Shown: positions 10,291 through 20,519 of the stretch, in pieces
How the letters are laid out: each line of letters starts with the position of its first letter
How positions within the stretch are numbered: position 1 is the first letter of the stretch
Origin: Trichomonas vaginalis G3
Taxonomy: Eukaryota > Parabasalia > Trichomonadida > Trichomonadidae
DNA length: 64,000 bases
Reading direction: 5' to 3'
Assembly (NCBI RefSeq): GCF_026262505.1
Contig: NC_067206.1
Span: 186,001 to 250,000, forward strand
Notes under the pieces: model-generated
Told to the model about the DNA's origin: nothing
What the model saw: only the letters and a program-made list of their open reading frames with translations
Databases searched by the model: none
Program-made: the position numbers and the translations under genes

Positions 10291-13278
10291 ATGAGCTCAA
10301 GCATACGTGTAGTAGATCAAAAGATATACTTGAAGATGGACAAAGAAACTCAAATATTTTCCGGATACACCGAACTGTCACTCGATCGTAGCACAGAATT
10401 CAATCCGCGTGTTATTTTCTTGAATGCACGGGAAATGCAGATCGAAAAGGTACTTATTAACAAGATGGAAGAGGTGAAATTCGATTACATCGACACTCAC
10501 GCAGCTCTTGAAATGAAAGCAGGAGCATCAGGACCATTGGTCCGAGATTCTTCACATTTTGCTCGTGTTTGCAAAGATGTTCTTGATTCTCCCGAGCTTG
10601 TTATCCAATGCAATCGGGAACTTCCATACGTCCTTAGCATCTTTTTCACAATAAACAAAGATTCAACAGCAATTGTTCGTAAAGACGGTATTATCTGGAC
10701 AAATAACCTTCTAGATGGTCCATCAGCATGGTTCCCATGCATAGATGGTCTCGGACAGCGCACACATTACTCTCTAGACATAACTTTTCCAAAAACTTAT
10801 ATTTGTGTTGGTCCTGGCAAGGATCAGCTCGTTGCAACAGATGAATCAGAAGATACAAACACAGTACGTTTCGCAATCCCCTTCACTGTCCAGCCAAAAG
10901 CCATTGGATTCGCTTTAGGAGATTTTAAATCGACATCTGTCATAAATCAGAGCGAAATATCGATTCAATACTACTCCAAAACCAACGACGAAAGCTTCTC
11001 ACATACCATGGCTCCATTTCCAGAGCTTCTTGCCGAAATTGCCGAACAATTTCTTGATCAAGACAACATCATCACTTCCCTCTCAGTTGTTTACGTTCCA
11101 AGCTTACAGGAAATACACTCATTCCCAGGCCTCATACTCTATCCATCCAACTACGTTGTTTCAGACGGAAATGCCGCAGTTTGGGTCCAAATTGTTCCAA
11201 GGATTTACGAGGCCCTGATTGGCCAGTTCGTCTACTTCCTTCTTCCAGTCATAAAACCAGACGAAGAGTGGATCCAGCATGGTTTGGTCAGGTATTTCGC
11301 GGATTTCTTCTGCGGCAACCGCTACAAGACAAGCTTTTCACTCGAGAGGCGCTGGAATGACATGAACTACCTCGCAGCGGAGGATATCCACCCGTCAGTT
11401 GTCCTCAGCGCGTTGGATCCAGCAACTGGGTACCCATTTAGGGACGAATACCTCAGAATCAAGGCAAAACTTCTCATAAATATGTTAGCGACAAGCATGA
11501 ACAACGATTCTACACTACTATTATTACTTCGACCTACTTTGAAAAATTCTCTTTCAAATTCAAGCGGAACAGCCGACAAATTCGAAAAGAGTGTACAGCA
11601 ATTCTGCTCCCTGATCAATTTCAGGAACTTCAAAGCTCAGTGGCTCGCCAAAAACGGAATTCCTTATTTCACTTTCAATTTCCAAGCAGATGCACGTAAC
11701 AGACAGATGAAATTCGTTCTATACCAGACACCATCGTGCAAGACCACAGAAGCCGACATCTTCACCGGCCATCTTCTTGTCCAATTGCGAGATCTCGAAC
11801 AACCACACGAATTCAAGTTCCCTGTCGAAACACAGCTTGTCCAGCAGCAGATGAAGTACTACGCCCACAAGCCAAAGAAGAAAAAGACAAAGTACGAGTT
11901 CGTGAACGGCGAGCAAGTTGAAATTTCTATCCACCACTCCATTCTCTGGGTTGCGATTGATCCAGACCACACCTGGCTGATGAGAGTCCGTCCCCGCCTT
12001 CCCCAGTTCATGGTGCACAACATGCTCGACCTTGTGCGCGATGTTTATTCGCAGCATGAGACATTATCATCACTGGAAGAGTGGATAAAGAACAAAGACC
12101 CTCAACAGTGGCTGAAGAGTTTCCTTGAGAACAACAAGATCTTCTACGGTGTCAGAGGACACGCAGCGAGAACACTGGCTCTGTTTGCCACTCCTGATGA
12201 TGTAGAGAACACAAACATGAGTACACTGATTTCCTGGTACAAAGCAGAGTTCTTTTCCAACGACAAACCGAAACAGAACAACTTCCAAGACTTGCAGAAA
12301 CACTTCGTACAGCTAGAAGTGATCAAATCAATGTCAGTCATCAGGAACAACCAGGGCTACACTCCGAGAGAGATTGCAGAATTATTAATCCAGATTCTCG
12401 ACCAAAACGACAACAACGGAAATCAGTACTCCGACGACAACTTCAGAGTGGAAATTGCTCTGGCTCTTGGAAGAGTCTTTTCGGACAACGCTGACATAAT
12501 GAAGAGAGTGGAGCAGATACTTGTTAGCAGAGTTAGAGGAAGCCACACAAATGGCGGATTCTGCAACCATCTCTTCTCTGCGTTCTACACTGCAATCACT
12601 TCTGTTTTGCTGAAGAAATACGATCCAGAGAATCCAAATGGAATAATCAGCTCGGAAGACCACAAACTGACTGTTGACGAGATCAGAATGATTATATTCG
12701 ATGACTCACCGTATTTGGAGTGCAAGGGAACTCTGTTCAAGTGTTTGCTGTTCTTCGCATTGATGGATTACAAAATTTCTTTCTCTCAGCTGTTTTCTGA
12801 CGTCAAAAAACTCGCTTCTTCCAATGACAAGAAGGATGTTGCTGCTGTCTGTCTGAAGGAGATGTACAGGTTTGTGTTAAACACTCTTCCAATTGGAGCG
12901 AAAGACAAGTTCGAGTGCTACCTTTTCTTCAGACCGAACAAGATGACGAAGGAGGAAGTGATAAAGAGAATGACAATGAGAGAGAAATCACTGGAAATTG
13001 CTGAAACAATGTGGTCTATAATGACTGTTGATGCAAAATACCACTCTGTACTTAGATCAGAAGCACTCAGAGCGTACACAACTTTGTACGGAAAGGACAC
13101 ACCACTGCCTTTCTTGGAGAGAGAAGTGAAGAAACCTGAGGAAATTTTCGCTTCTTCTGGATACTCAAAGACAATGTTCAAGATTGAGATGAAGAGACAA
13201 AGAGAACAAATGGACAAACAATTGCCAAAGGTAGGAAATGGTACAGAACCTCCATTCAATAATAGACCAATGTTTTAA
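10291..13278 (+). CDS. TAF2: TAF2-like protein (inactive M1 aminopeptidase fold, TFIID subunit)
   Basis: A 995-residue protein. The N-terminal 200 residues contain the M1-family beta domain signature of TAF2 (IYLKMDKETQIFSGYTEL, then AWFPCIDG and QPKAIGFALGDF). Where true aminopeptidases carry HExxH followed by a distal glutamate, this protein reads IQHGLVRYFADFFCG, so zinc binding is lost, as in TAF2. The C-terminal half is helical, HEAT-like. In animals and yeast TAF2 sits in TFIID and touches initiator DNA. Its length is shorter than human TAF2 (about 1200). An inactive M1 relative with another role is the main alternative. Confidence 0.75.
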   Translation: MSSSIRVVDQKIYLKMDKETQIFSGYTELSLDRSTEFNPRVIFLNAREMQIEKVLINKMEEVKFDYIDTHAALEMKAGASGPLVRDSSHFARVCKDVLDSPELVIQCNRELPYVLSIFFTINKDSTAIVRKDGIIWTNNLLDGPSAWFPCIDGLGQRTHYSLDITFPKTYICVGPGKDQLVATDESEDTNTVRFAIPFTVQPKAIGFALGDFKSTSVINQSEISIQYYSKTNDESFSHTMAPFPELLAEIAEQFLDQDNIITSLSVVYVPSLQEIHSFPGLILYPSNYVVSDGNAAVWVQIVPRIYEALIGQFVYFLLPVIKPDEEWIQHGLVRYFADFFCGNRYKTSFSLERRWNDMNYLAAEDIHPSVVLSALDPATGYPFRDEYLRIKAKLLINMLATSMNNDSTLLLLLRPTLKNSLSNSSGTADKFEKSVQQFCSLINFRNFKAQWLAKNGIPYFTFNFQADARNRQMKFVLYQTPSCKTTEADIFTGHLLVQLRDLEQPHEFKFPVETQLVQQQMKYYAHKPKKKKTKYEFVNGEQVEISIHHSILWVAIDPDHTWLMRVRPRLPQFMVHNMLDLVRDVYSQHETLSSLEEWIKNKDPQQWLKSFLENNKIFYGVRGHAARTLALFATPDDVENTNMSTLISWYKAEFFSNDKPKQNNFQDLQKHFVQLEVIKSMSVIRNNQGYTPREIAELLIQILDQNDNNGNQYSDDNFRVEIALALGRVFSDNADIMKRVEQILVSRVRGSHTNGGFCNHLFSAFYTAITSVLLKKYDPENPNGIISSEDHKLTVDEIRMIIFDDSPYLECKGTLFKCLLFFALMDYKISFSQLFSDVKKLASSNDKKDVAAVCLKEMYRFVLNTLPIGAKDKFECYLFFRPNKMTKEEVIKRMTMREKSLEIAETMWSIMTVDAKYHSVLRSEALRAYTTLYGKDTPLPFLEREVKKPEEIFASSGYSKTMFKIEMKRQREQMDKQLPKVGNGTEPPFNNRPMF

Positions 13279-13400
13279 TTTTCTTTTCTTTGTAATTTTT
13301 TTTATAATGTTTAATTTTTTTTTGATCTCCCTTTCTTTTTGATAAATTTTTATAATATAATGTTGGAAAAATACTTATAACTTTTTTAACAAACATATTA

Positions 13401-14664
13401 CCCAGATTTGCTTTACTTTTACCACCTCTCGAAGGCTGGGGACACCGCCTATCGTTGGGAGTAGCTATTAAATAGAACCACCAAGGGCATTTTTCGAACT
13501 GCCGGTGTAGTGGAAACATCTGACATAATCATGCGTTATGCTAAGGTTTGATTCCGATTTAGCCAATTTTTTTCTTTTTTGGATCATGAATTTTTTTTTG
13601 GGTCACTATAAGATTGTTTCATGTTCTAAATCTGCTGCATATGTAATCTATTTTTATTTACCTATTTTTAAAAATCTATTGGATTGCCAAATTTGAATAT
13701 ATTTAAAATCATAAAAATCCAAAAAAACTATAAATATATGTTTTATGCATAGTGCCGATACTCAAATATCAGATTACTTAGATCCATGAATAATATCCGA
13801 ATTTTTTTTCTTAAAATTAAACTTCAAAACTTCTTGCAATCTTATTCTTCATCAATTGTAAATTTTTAAAACCATTTTTTAAAATAATTTTGCGTAAATT
13901 TTATTCTCATGTTGTTTTAATCGAAAATTGATACATTTTCAAAAAAATAATATTGACTTATGAAATTCATTTTTAAGGTGAAATAGTATTGTTTTTATTA
14001 AAGTATATGAATAATATATAAAAAATTAATGAATAATATAAGCAGATTTTTAGTTTACAAAACAAATATGAGCAATGCAATTTCAAACTTTTGCTGGCAA
14101 TTTCGATATTGCTCAAGTTTGTAGTATTTGTGATACCTATAACATCGGCTTAATCAAAATTCGATTTTTCTTATGAGTTATTGAGAAAATTTGATTGCAA
14201 TGAGAAGGATTTCGACGTTTTTGATAAACTAAGAGCTGAGCTTTAGGGGTTCAGTTCATTTATGGCTGTAGTTTGATGCGTAGATCTCTTTTTTATTGTA
14301 AATTCTTTCAGCATGGAGATCGAGAATGAATCTTTTGAGAACTTTATGAGTTTTTACACCCGTAAAGAGGTCCTTCGAGGAAAGATAGTCCAGACTACAT
14401 GAAGATGTGGGTTAACCAAAAAAATCCGATGGTTTCCCCATATTCATGTAGATCTTCGAAAAAATGAGCACCAAAAAAGCCAAAAAAATAGGCTTTTTAT
14501 TGGATTTGTACACTAGATCAATAATCTATTTAGGATCTGACACTCTTTTTAGCCAGAGATATGAGGTCCTTTCTAGGAAAACGATCTATTCATCCATAAA
14601 AAAAATGAATTATCGTTTTCCCCAGAAATTACATGGGGAGTGGTAAAAGTAAAGCAAATCTGGG
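13401..14664. mobile_element. Mariner/Tc1-like MITE with perfect terminal inverted repeats
   Basis: The segment begins CCCAGATTTGCTTTACTTTT followed by ACCAC and ends with the exact reverse complement, giving 25-bp perfect inverted ends, each flanked by TA. TA target sites and a length of 1264 bp fit a mariner/Tc1-type element, a class known in trichomonads. The interior has many stops in all frames and no recognisable transposase; the open frame at 14464-14646 looks like chance. It lies just after the TAF2-like gene. Either a MITE or a decayed full element. Confidence 0.6.
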
Positions 14665-14666
14665 TA

Positions 14667-15018
14667 CAACTTTTTTGATTGTTAACTAATTATTGATTGT
14701 TAACAATCATAATTATTGATTTTCATGATAACCAACAGCTATATCATATTGAACTATTAGAAATTCAATTGATACATTAGTATTTCAGCAATAGATTTAT
14801 ATGTGATTGTTATCAACATCAATTAATATAGTTTTATCACTATTAGAGTGTAATTAATACACATTACTACAAAACATTATCACATGCTTATATTATCCAT
14901 TAAACTCAGATAAATTAATAGGTAATTTTTCAAATAAAAATTAATTTAAATAAGAAGTGAAGCTGATTAACAAATATTTAATACAACAATGTCGAAGTTA
15001 ATAAGTACAACTAAAATT
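14667..15018. other. Intergenic, AT-rich
   Basis: About 350 bp downstream of the UBA gene, with short repeats of TTGATTGTTAAC type near 14677-14705. No gene seen. Confidence 0.5.
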
Positions 15019-15894
15019 TTATTGGCTTTGAAGAATATTCTTCGTCAAATTCTCGTCTTTACCACAAGCTTCAAATAACTGCAAGACATTCATCATTGAG
15101 TATCCCTGATCGTGTAATCTATTAATTGCATCTCTTTCTGATGAAGAATACCCTGCTAAAATGGCGTCAATCTGATCTTGCAAAATATAAGTAGGATCTG
15201 AGTTAGAATCTTGTGATTTTGTCTGCTGCTGTGGCTGTGGTGGTGGAGCATTGTCTGTTGATGTTTGACCAAATATGTAATTAATAGCTTTTGTAACATC
15301 GTATCCTGTCTTTCTAAGTGCCTCTGTTGAAGACTTTTCGTCAAGTCCCATGTCAGTTAGCTGGGAAACAAGTTCTTTGAAGTTAGACGGATCTGTTTGT
15401 TCTGGAGGAGCAGGTGGTGGAATACTGGATGTATTAGTACTTTGATCTCTTAAAGATGTAGTTTTAACAGTTGGAGGAGTATATGTGGAAATCTTGGGAG
15501 GAGGCGGTGGAGGAATAGAAGATTGTTTCGTTTTTTGGGTGACAACCGTTGGTAAAATAGCGTGAAAATCTTCCTTTTGAGTTTTTTGTTTAGTTTCTGG
15601 TGCTGGTTTCGGAGGAGGAGCTGTAATTTCCGCTTCGAATTTTTCTTGATTGTCAAGCTTCGTTGCAGTCATTGTAGTGAATATAGGAAAGATCTTGACA
15701 TCTTTGGCTAATGATGGACTTACTCTTTGGTCCGGATATTCGCAGAATTTTTGATTTACATCGATTTTTTGTTTAACTAAGTCAATAAAGAGATAAAGTT
15801 CATGATTTTCAATGACAGTGGCAAGGCAATCATTACCATCGACTTCAATATAGCTGGCATCTTTGTACTCCCCTTTTAATTTAAGGATGTACAT
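15019..15894 (-). CDS. UBA-domain protein with proline-rich middle
   Basis: A 291-residue protein if the ATG at 15894 is used; codons further upstream lack an ATG. Residues about 1-100 form a beta-rich N-terminal domain, 100-170 are proline-rich (repeated PPPPP runs), and about 175-215 form a UBA domain with the LxxMGLDExxxxxALRxTGYDVxxAINYIF pattern. UBA domains bind ubiquitin. A second helical segment near the C-terminus (DAILAGYSSSERDAINRL) is UBA-like but weaker. The layout suggests a ubiquitin adaptor or shuttle, but no ubiquitin-like domain is obvious at the N-terminus. Confidence 0.75.
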   Translation of the reverse strand: MYILKLKGEYKDASYIEVDGNDCLATVIENHELYLFIDLVKQKIDVNQKFCEYPDQRVSPSLAKDVKIFPIFTTMTATKLDNQEKFEAEITAPPPKPAPETKQKTQKEDFHAILPTVVTQKTKQSSIPPPPPPKISTYTPPTVKTTSLRDQSTNTSSIPPPAPPEQTDPSNFKELVSQLTDMGLDEKSSTEALRKTGYDVTKAINYIFGQTSTDNAPPPQPQQQTKSQDSNSDPTYILQDQIDAILAGYSSSERDAINRLHDQGYSMMNVLQLFEACGKDENLTKNILQSQ

Positions 15895-16458
15895 CAAAAT
15901 GTTTTTTTTATTTTGAGTTTGAGGCAAAAAGATCTTTCAATATTTCTTCAGTATGAAATGGAAGAAAATTTTTCTATAAAAGATGTTGTAAATTATAAGG
16001 GAGAGATCTCCCTGACTTGGTCTTCTATTTTTACTTAAAATTGTTCGGAAAATATCAAGATAACAGTCAAAATTAATTGGATTTTTTTATCAAAAGCTTT
16101 ATTCAAGTGTTTTCTATTAAAATGCTATTAATGATACTTTCACGTTGTTCTATTTTTCTTTCAAACGGATCTAGTTTTATGTTTCATAAGAATATATCGA
16201 ATGGGTATGCAAAGAATGCTAAATGCATTTGAAAACCATGCTATTATGCTATGTATTCTGTTCATGTTCAATGATATCGATTGATTCCATATATGAAATG
16301 AAAAATTTAATTAAATTACGATAAAATCAGGATAAATATGCATGAAATCATCATAAAATTCAATGTTAATTTCAAATTAACGTAATACTGACATATCTCT
16401 ATCTGAAATTTTCAAAATTTTCTCGTTATAAATTCAGAGGAATCAAATAACTAAAGTA
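15895..16458. other. Divergent intergenic region
   Basis: About 560 bp between the UBA and EF-hand genes. AT-rich; TATAAATTCAGAGG lies just before the EF-hand start. I see no gene or RNA. Confidence 0.5.
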
Positions 16459-17991
16459 ATGTCGCAGGAACAACGCTTGCGAAGAAGTTTAAAACAGATA
16501 CAAACAAAGATCTTAAGCCTTGGACCAACAAATAAAGCCAGATGGACTGTTTTTAGTACAAATTCTGATATGTCTGTTGCACAATTTGCACGTAGAATGG
16601 CAACCTACGGAATTATGCTAACTTCAGCAGATGTAACAGCTATGTGGAAACTTTCAGGCTTAAATTCTCAACAATTAACGTTTAAAGACTTCGAAAATTT
16701 ACTTAAAGCAGATATTCCTTCATCACCGACTTCGTCTCCTTCAAAACAAAAGAAAGATTCACCAATTCCCCGACCAAAACTTGCAGGACCAGTGATTGAT
16801 GATAATGATGACGTTCAAACACCAACATCAACTGCAATTGACAATATTCAAGCAATGCTATGCAGTTGCAGACGTGCGCTGCTAATGAAATGCTTAGATA
16901 ACGATCCGAAAACAACTGGAAGAATTTCAAAGAAACAGTTTATAGATAATTGTTTATGGTTTGGTACATCAGATCAAGATACCGTTACAAGCATTACTAA
17001 CTCTCTTGATGAAGATCATACAGGATTTGTTAATTATATGGCTTTTGTTGACTTTTTGTGCGGAATGAGCACAGAAACAGAGTCATCATCAGTTGTACGA
17101 TCAAGTGTAGCTTCATCAAATGAAATGTATCAGCAAAAATCGCAATCTCCGCCTCCACAACAAAGTTCACCGAAAGAACTTCCAAAAATACCTCCAACCC
17201 CTCCAAGAATATATTCACCAAGATCATATGATACATTTGCTTCTCCATCGAAGCTTGTTGCCGAAAATTCTGAAGAAGATACTTTTGATTTACCATCTAG
17301 TACTTCTCAGTACCAGAAAGATGAACTTATCTTTGGCGAATATGCAACTCGTCGCATTGGTGGCTCAGCCGAAAACTTAGGACCAAGAAGAAACTTAGAT
17401 CCAACCATATTTGGCTCTAAACCATCATATGACCCTGTTCCACGCCAAAGACTGCTATCAGCTGATGAAGTCCGTAACGCAGAAGTGGTCGGAAACCTTC
17501 CTCCTGGAAAAGCTGTTGAATTAATCTCTCAAAAAGTATTCAAATTCTTCCACACATCAAAACAAGCCTTTTCTAAGTGGAGACAAGACGATCTTCTATC
17601 AGCAGATGATCTCCGCGATGGTTTGGCCAGAGATTGCGGAGTGAAGTTCCCTCGCGAGGACATTGCATTCATTGTGCAGCACTACGGTGGACCAATGAAT
17701 ATTTCTACGTTCGCCAGAATGCTTTCTGATGGAAACCGCCTCACAGAATTAAATCGCAGTCCAAATGGAAGAGTTAGAGAGACAGAAGACGAAGAAATGA
17801 TAAATGATATAGCAGGACAGATAAGGAGAGATGGCTGGGAAGATATAGTTTTGAGATGTTCAACAGCTGAAGAGTTATCAAACGGATTCCTTGAATACGG
17901 CGTTAAAGTAACTCCTGAAGTTCTTCACACTCTGGAGTCTAAATACGGCAAAACAGGATTAATTGACGCTCTGAGACTCAGAACAAGATAA
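16459..17991 (+). CDS. EF-hand domain protein
   Basis: A 510-residue protein. Three EF-hand-like pairs are visible: an N-terminal degenerate pair (about residues 15-90), a central pair near 135-205 with loops DPKTTGRISKKQF and DEDHTGFVNYMAF, and a C-terminal pair from about 350. The second central loop keeps D-x-D-x-T-x-F spacing and may bind calcium; the others look partly degenerate. A low-complexity serine/proline linker (about 210-300) joins the centre and C-terminal parts. No kinase or protease domain is present, so it is likely a calcium-responsive structural or regulatory protein. Confidence 0.8.
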   Translation: MSQEQRLRRSLKQIQTKILSLGPTNKARWTVFSTNSDMSVAQFARRMATYGIMLTSADVTAMWKLSGLNSQQLTFKDFENLLKADIPSSPTSSPSKQKKDSPIPRPKLAGPVIDDNDDVQTPTSTAIDNIQAMLCSCRRALLMKCLDNDPKTTGRISKKQFIDNCLWFGTSDQDTVTSITNSLDEDHTGFVNYMAFVDFLCGMSTETESSSVVRSSVASSNEMYQQKSQSPPPQQSSPKELPKIPPTPPRIYSPRSYDTFASPSKLVAENSEEDTFDLPSSTSQYQKDELIFGEYATRRIGGSAENLGPRRNLDPTIFGSKPSYDPVPRQRLLSADEVRNAEVVGNLPPGKAVELISQKVFKFFHTSKQAFSKWRQDDLLSADDLRDGLARDCGVKFPREDIAFIVQHYGGPMNISTFARMLSDGNRLTELNRSPNGRVRETEDEEMINDIAGQIRRDGWEDIVLRCSTAEELSNGFLEYGVKVTPEVLHTLESKYGKTGLIDALRLRTR

Positions 17992-18109
17992 TTTATTTTT
18001 AATTTATACATATATAGATATATTTTGTTTTATATAATAAAAAATAGAAATGTTTTAGTTCTATAAACCATCAAATATAACATTATTTATTTTAAAATTA
18101 ATAATATTT

Positions 18110-18688
18110 TTAACAACATACTCTTTCGTTTTTGGCATTATTCTTGTCTTGGTCAGATAGCTTAACTTCATCAACAATTTCGTATTCAACCTTTAAACTT
18201 TGTATCGCGCTTAAAACTAAATCTAAACCCATTCCATTATATGCACTAACTCCTATACACTCTAAACCATCATGATGAGCTTCTTGACATAACGTGTCGT
18301 AAGTTAATTTGTGAGTTTCTAAATCCATTTTGTTTAAAAGTACTTTTATTTTAGCAGATGGTTCATCTCTACTAATAGTATCCAACCAAAATTTGTATCC
18401 ATTCAGTGATGTTGGAAAATCTGTTGAGCAAACAATAAATATTAAATTTGCACCGCGAAAAACAAGTGGTGCAACTGATCTGAATCTCTCTTGACCTGCT
18501 GTATCCCATAATATAAATGATTTATCGCCTATTTTTAATTGATGACTTAAAGGTCCGATTGTTGGATCAAAATCGAAATTTTGATCAGCGTGATTTTGAT
18601 TAACGAGTGAATTAATAATTGTGGTTTTGCCTACAGATGCGTCTCCTATGAAAACTACCTTCGCTACATAAGATTCTATTTTAGACAT
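18110..18688 (-). CDS. Rab-like small GTPase
   Basis: A 192-residue small GTPase with all G motifs: GDASVGKTT (P-loop), switch I threonine in DPTIGP, WDTAGQE (G3), NKMD (G4) and SAYNG (G5). The C-terminus ends in CC, a typical Rab geranylgeranylation signal. RabF-like WDTAGQERF is present. Rabs direct vesicle traffic. The switch I loop (FDFDPTIGP) is a little unusual and does not match one standard Rab subclass that I can name. The ATG at 18688 is preceded by TTCCAAAAAAATTTAA. Confidence 0.9.
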   Translation of the reverse strand: MSKIESYVAKVVFIGDASVGKTTIINSLVNQNHADQNFDFDPTIGPLSHQLKIGDKSFILWDTAGQERFRSVAPLVFRGANLIFIVCSTDFPTSLNGYKFWLDTISRDEPSAKIKVLLNKMDLETHKLTYDTLCQEAHHDGLECIGVSAYNGMGLDLVLSAIQSLKVEYEIVDEVKLSDQDKNNAKNERVCC

Positions 18689-18844
18689 TTCAAATTAAAT
18701 TTTTTTGGAAAAATACAACGAAAAAATTGAATTTCAATGTCACGTTTAGGATCCTAAAATTTTGATTGCAAAAATGTTAATTATAAGACATGCAATAATT
18801 TTTAATTTGCCTGATTTTGAAAGTTTTATTCAATGGATGTTATG

Positions 18845-18852
18845 TCACTTTT
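18845..18852 (+). promoter_or_regulatory. Initiator-like element of the amino-acid transporter
   Basis: TCACTTTT matches the trichomonad Inr consensus TCA(+1)Y(T/A) and ends 17 bp before the ATG at 18870. This gives a very short leader, as is usual in Trichomonas, and supports 18870 as the start. Confidence 0.55.
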
Positions 18853-18869
18853 CGAGCATTTTCCAAAAC

Positions 18870-20144
18870 ATGGATTCTACCTACACAAATAGCTTAGAAT
18901 CCCAAATATCCAGTGAAAATCCAGATAAACCATCACAAGTATTAGAGTACATGACGTTTTTCCCTACGTTTATGAACATATTGAATACTTTGACTGGCCC
19001 AGAAGTTTTAAGTGTCAGTAATTCAATGACATTGATCGGTTTAGTTTATTCAATATCTATGATGGTCGGAACAACAATTTTATCTTATCTAGGAACTATC
19101 ATTGTTCTAAAATTACGTGAATCAGTTGATGCTGAATCCATTAACGAGTTGGCAACAAAGATCGTTGGAAAATGGTGCGGAAATGCTTATTCTATATTAA
19201 CATTATGCTTTACTTACTCGTGCCAAGTAGCATATTTATTTATTGGTGCAGATTCCATTATTAAATGGGCAGACTTACTAGGACTTCATGGTTGGGATCA
19301 TGGAATGAAGAGAGCCTTATTGGTTCTTATTTATGCCTTAGTTTTACCTGTATTATTAACAATCCCACGTGAACTTAAGATTTTAAGTATTGTCTCCACA
19401 GGAGCTATTTTATGCCAAGTTCTTTATGTCTCTGGAATGATTTACGAAGCAATCAGAATCTTTCCATCTAAAGGAATTGATCCATCTTGCGAATCATACA
19501 TTGGAGGCCTCGTTTTCTTCAATGCTTTTGCTATATACTCCATGCTTTACGCATTCCCATCTGTTGTTTTGCCTCTTGTCAGGTATTATCACCCAGATAT
19601 GAGAAAGAGATACTTTTTGATCGGTTCTTCATTCGTCGCATGCTTCTCTATTACTATTATACCAGGAACAATCGGTTATTTGTTGTTCGGAGCAGGAACA
19701 AATCAAATTGTTATTTCTTCTTTCCCCAATAACGATATATTCATGCAGATTGTTCGTGTTGGCTTCTTCATCGTTGTTAATGCATCGTTTGCTGTCGTTT
19801 CCATTACAGTTATGCAAGATATTAGTTCAATTTGCTACAAAGTCCAGAATCCAGCAGATTTACCATTCTGGAAGCGTTTGTCAGCATTAATTATATCTAA
19901 CGCACCTCCTGTCATCATTGCGATGTTTATGTTAGAAATTCGACCAGCTTTTGAAGTTGGAGGAGCATTTGGCGGCTGTCTTTCTAATTTCTTTGTTCCT
20001 CCTCTTCTTTACGTCATTCTGAGTAAGAAGAAATGGTACACTCCACTAAATATTCTAATGCTGATGTTCTCTCTCTTCGGACTGGTTTCGGCAATCATCG
20101 CTACTTATCAGGCTGTTGTTGATGCAATGCATCCTGACAGTTAA
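18870..20144 (+). CDS. AAAP-family amino acid transporter
   Basis: A 424-residue membrane protein with about 11 transmembrane segments. After a polar N-terminus of about 40 residues come helices typical of the AAAP (Aa_trans) family, including NILNTLTGPEVLSV in helix 1. Members move neutral amino acids across the plasma or lysosomal membrane. I chose 18870 because it follows the Inr-like element and because the frame upstream begins with a non-ATG codon. It is divergent from the Rab gene. Substrate is unknown. Confidence 0.85.
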   Translation: MDSTYTNSLESQISSENPDKPSQVLEYMTFFPTFMNILNTLTGPEVLSVSNSMTLIGLVYSISMMVGTTILSYLGTIIVLKLRESVDAESINELATKIVGKWCGNAYSILTLCFTYSCQVAYLFIGADSIIKWADLLGLHGWDHGMKRALLVLIYALVLPVLLTIPRELKILSIVSTGAILCQVLYVSGMIYEAIRIFPSKGIDPSCESYIGGLVFFNAFAIYSMLYAFPSVVLPLVRYYHPDMRKRYFLIGSSFVACFSITIIPGTIGYLLFGAGTNQIVISSFPNNDIFMQIVRVGFFIVVNASFAVVSITVMQDISSICYKVQNPADLPFWKRLSALIISNAPPVIIAMFMLEIRPAFEVGGAFGGCLSNFFVPPLLYVILSKKKWYTPLNILMLMFSLFGLVSAIIATYQAVVDAMHPDS

Positions 20145-20519
20145 ACTCTATTCTATTCACTACTTTCGTTATTTATTTAGAATAAATGTCATATTTGCGT
20201 GAATATTTTTTCTGTCTCAATTAATAATAATATTATTAGAAGTTTTACATCTTTAGATTTAATGATTCAGTTGGGAATAAATTTGAATTCGAAACACAAT
20301 AAGTGGACAAAGAGTTCTGAATAGAAAAATATAATCTTTCAACTCATGCAACACAGATTAAAATATGTCTTTTCTGTTTGAAAGTCGAAGTTATGGAAGC
20401 GAATTTATTTTCAATTCTTACTAAAACACACTGGAATTATAATTCCATCTGAATGAGTTGGTCAAAAATATGCTTTGATAGTTAATAAAAACATGGTACA
20501 AACAATAATATTTATAAAA
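20145..20519. other. Intergenic, convergent genes
   Basis: About 375 bp between two converging stop codons. AT-rich; no gene, RNA or notable repeat is seen. Confidence 0.5.

Noticed and set aside
13500-13565. tRNA-like stretch: a 5-bp stem with 7-nt loop (13524-13540) and a B-box-like word GGTTTGATTCC (13545-13555)
   Set aside because: The acceptor and T stems do not pair, the position before the anticodon is C instead of T, and it lies inside the mariner-like element.
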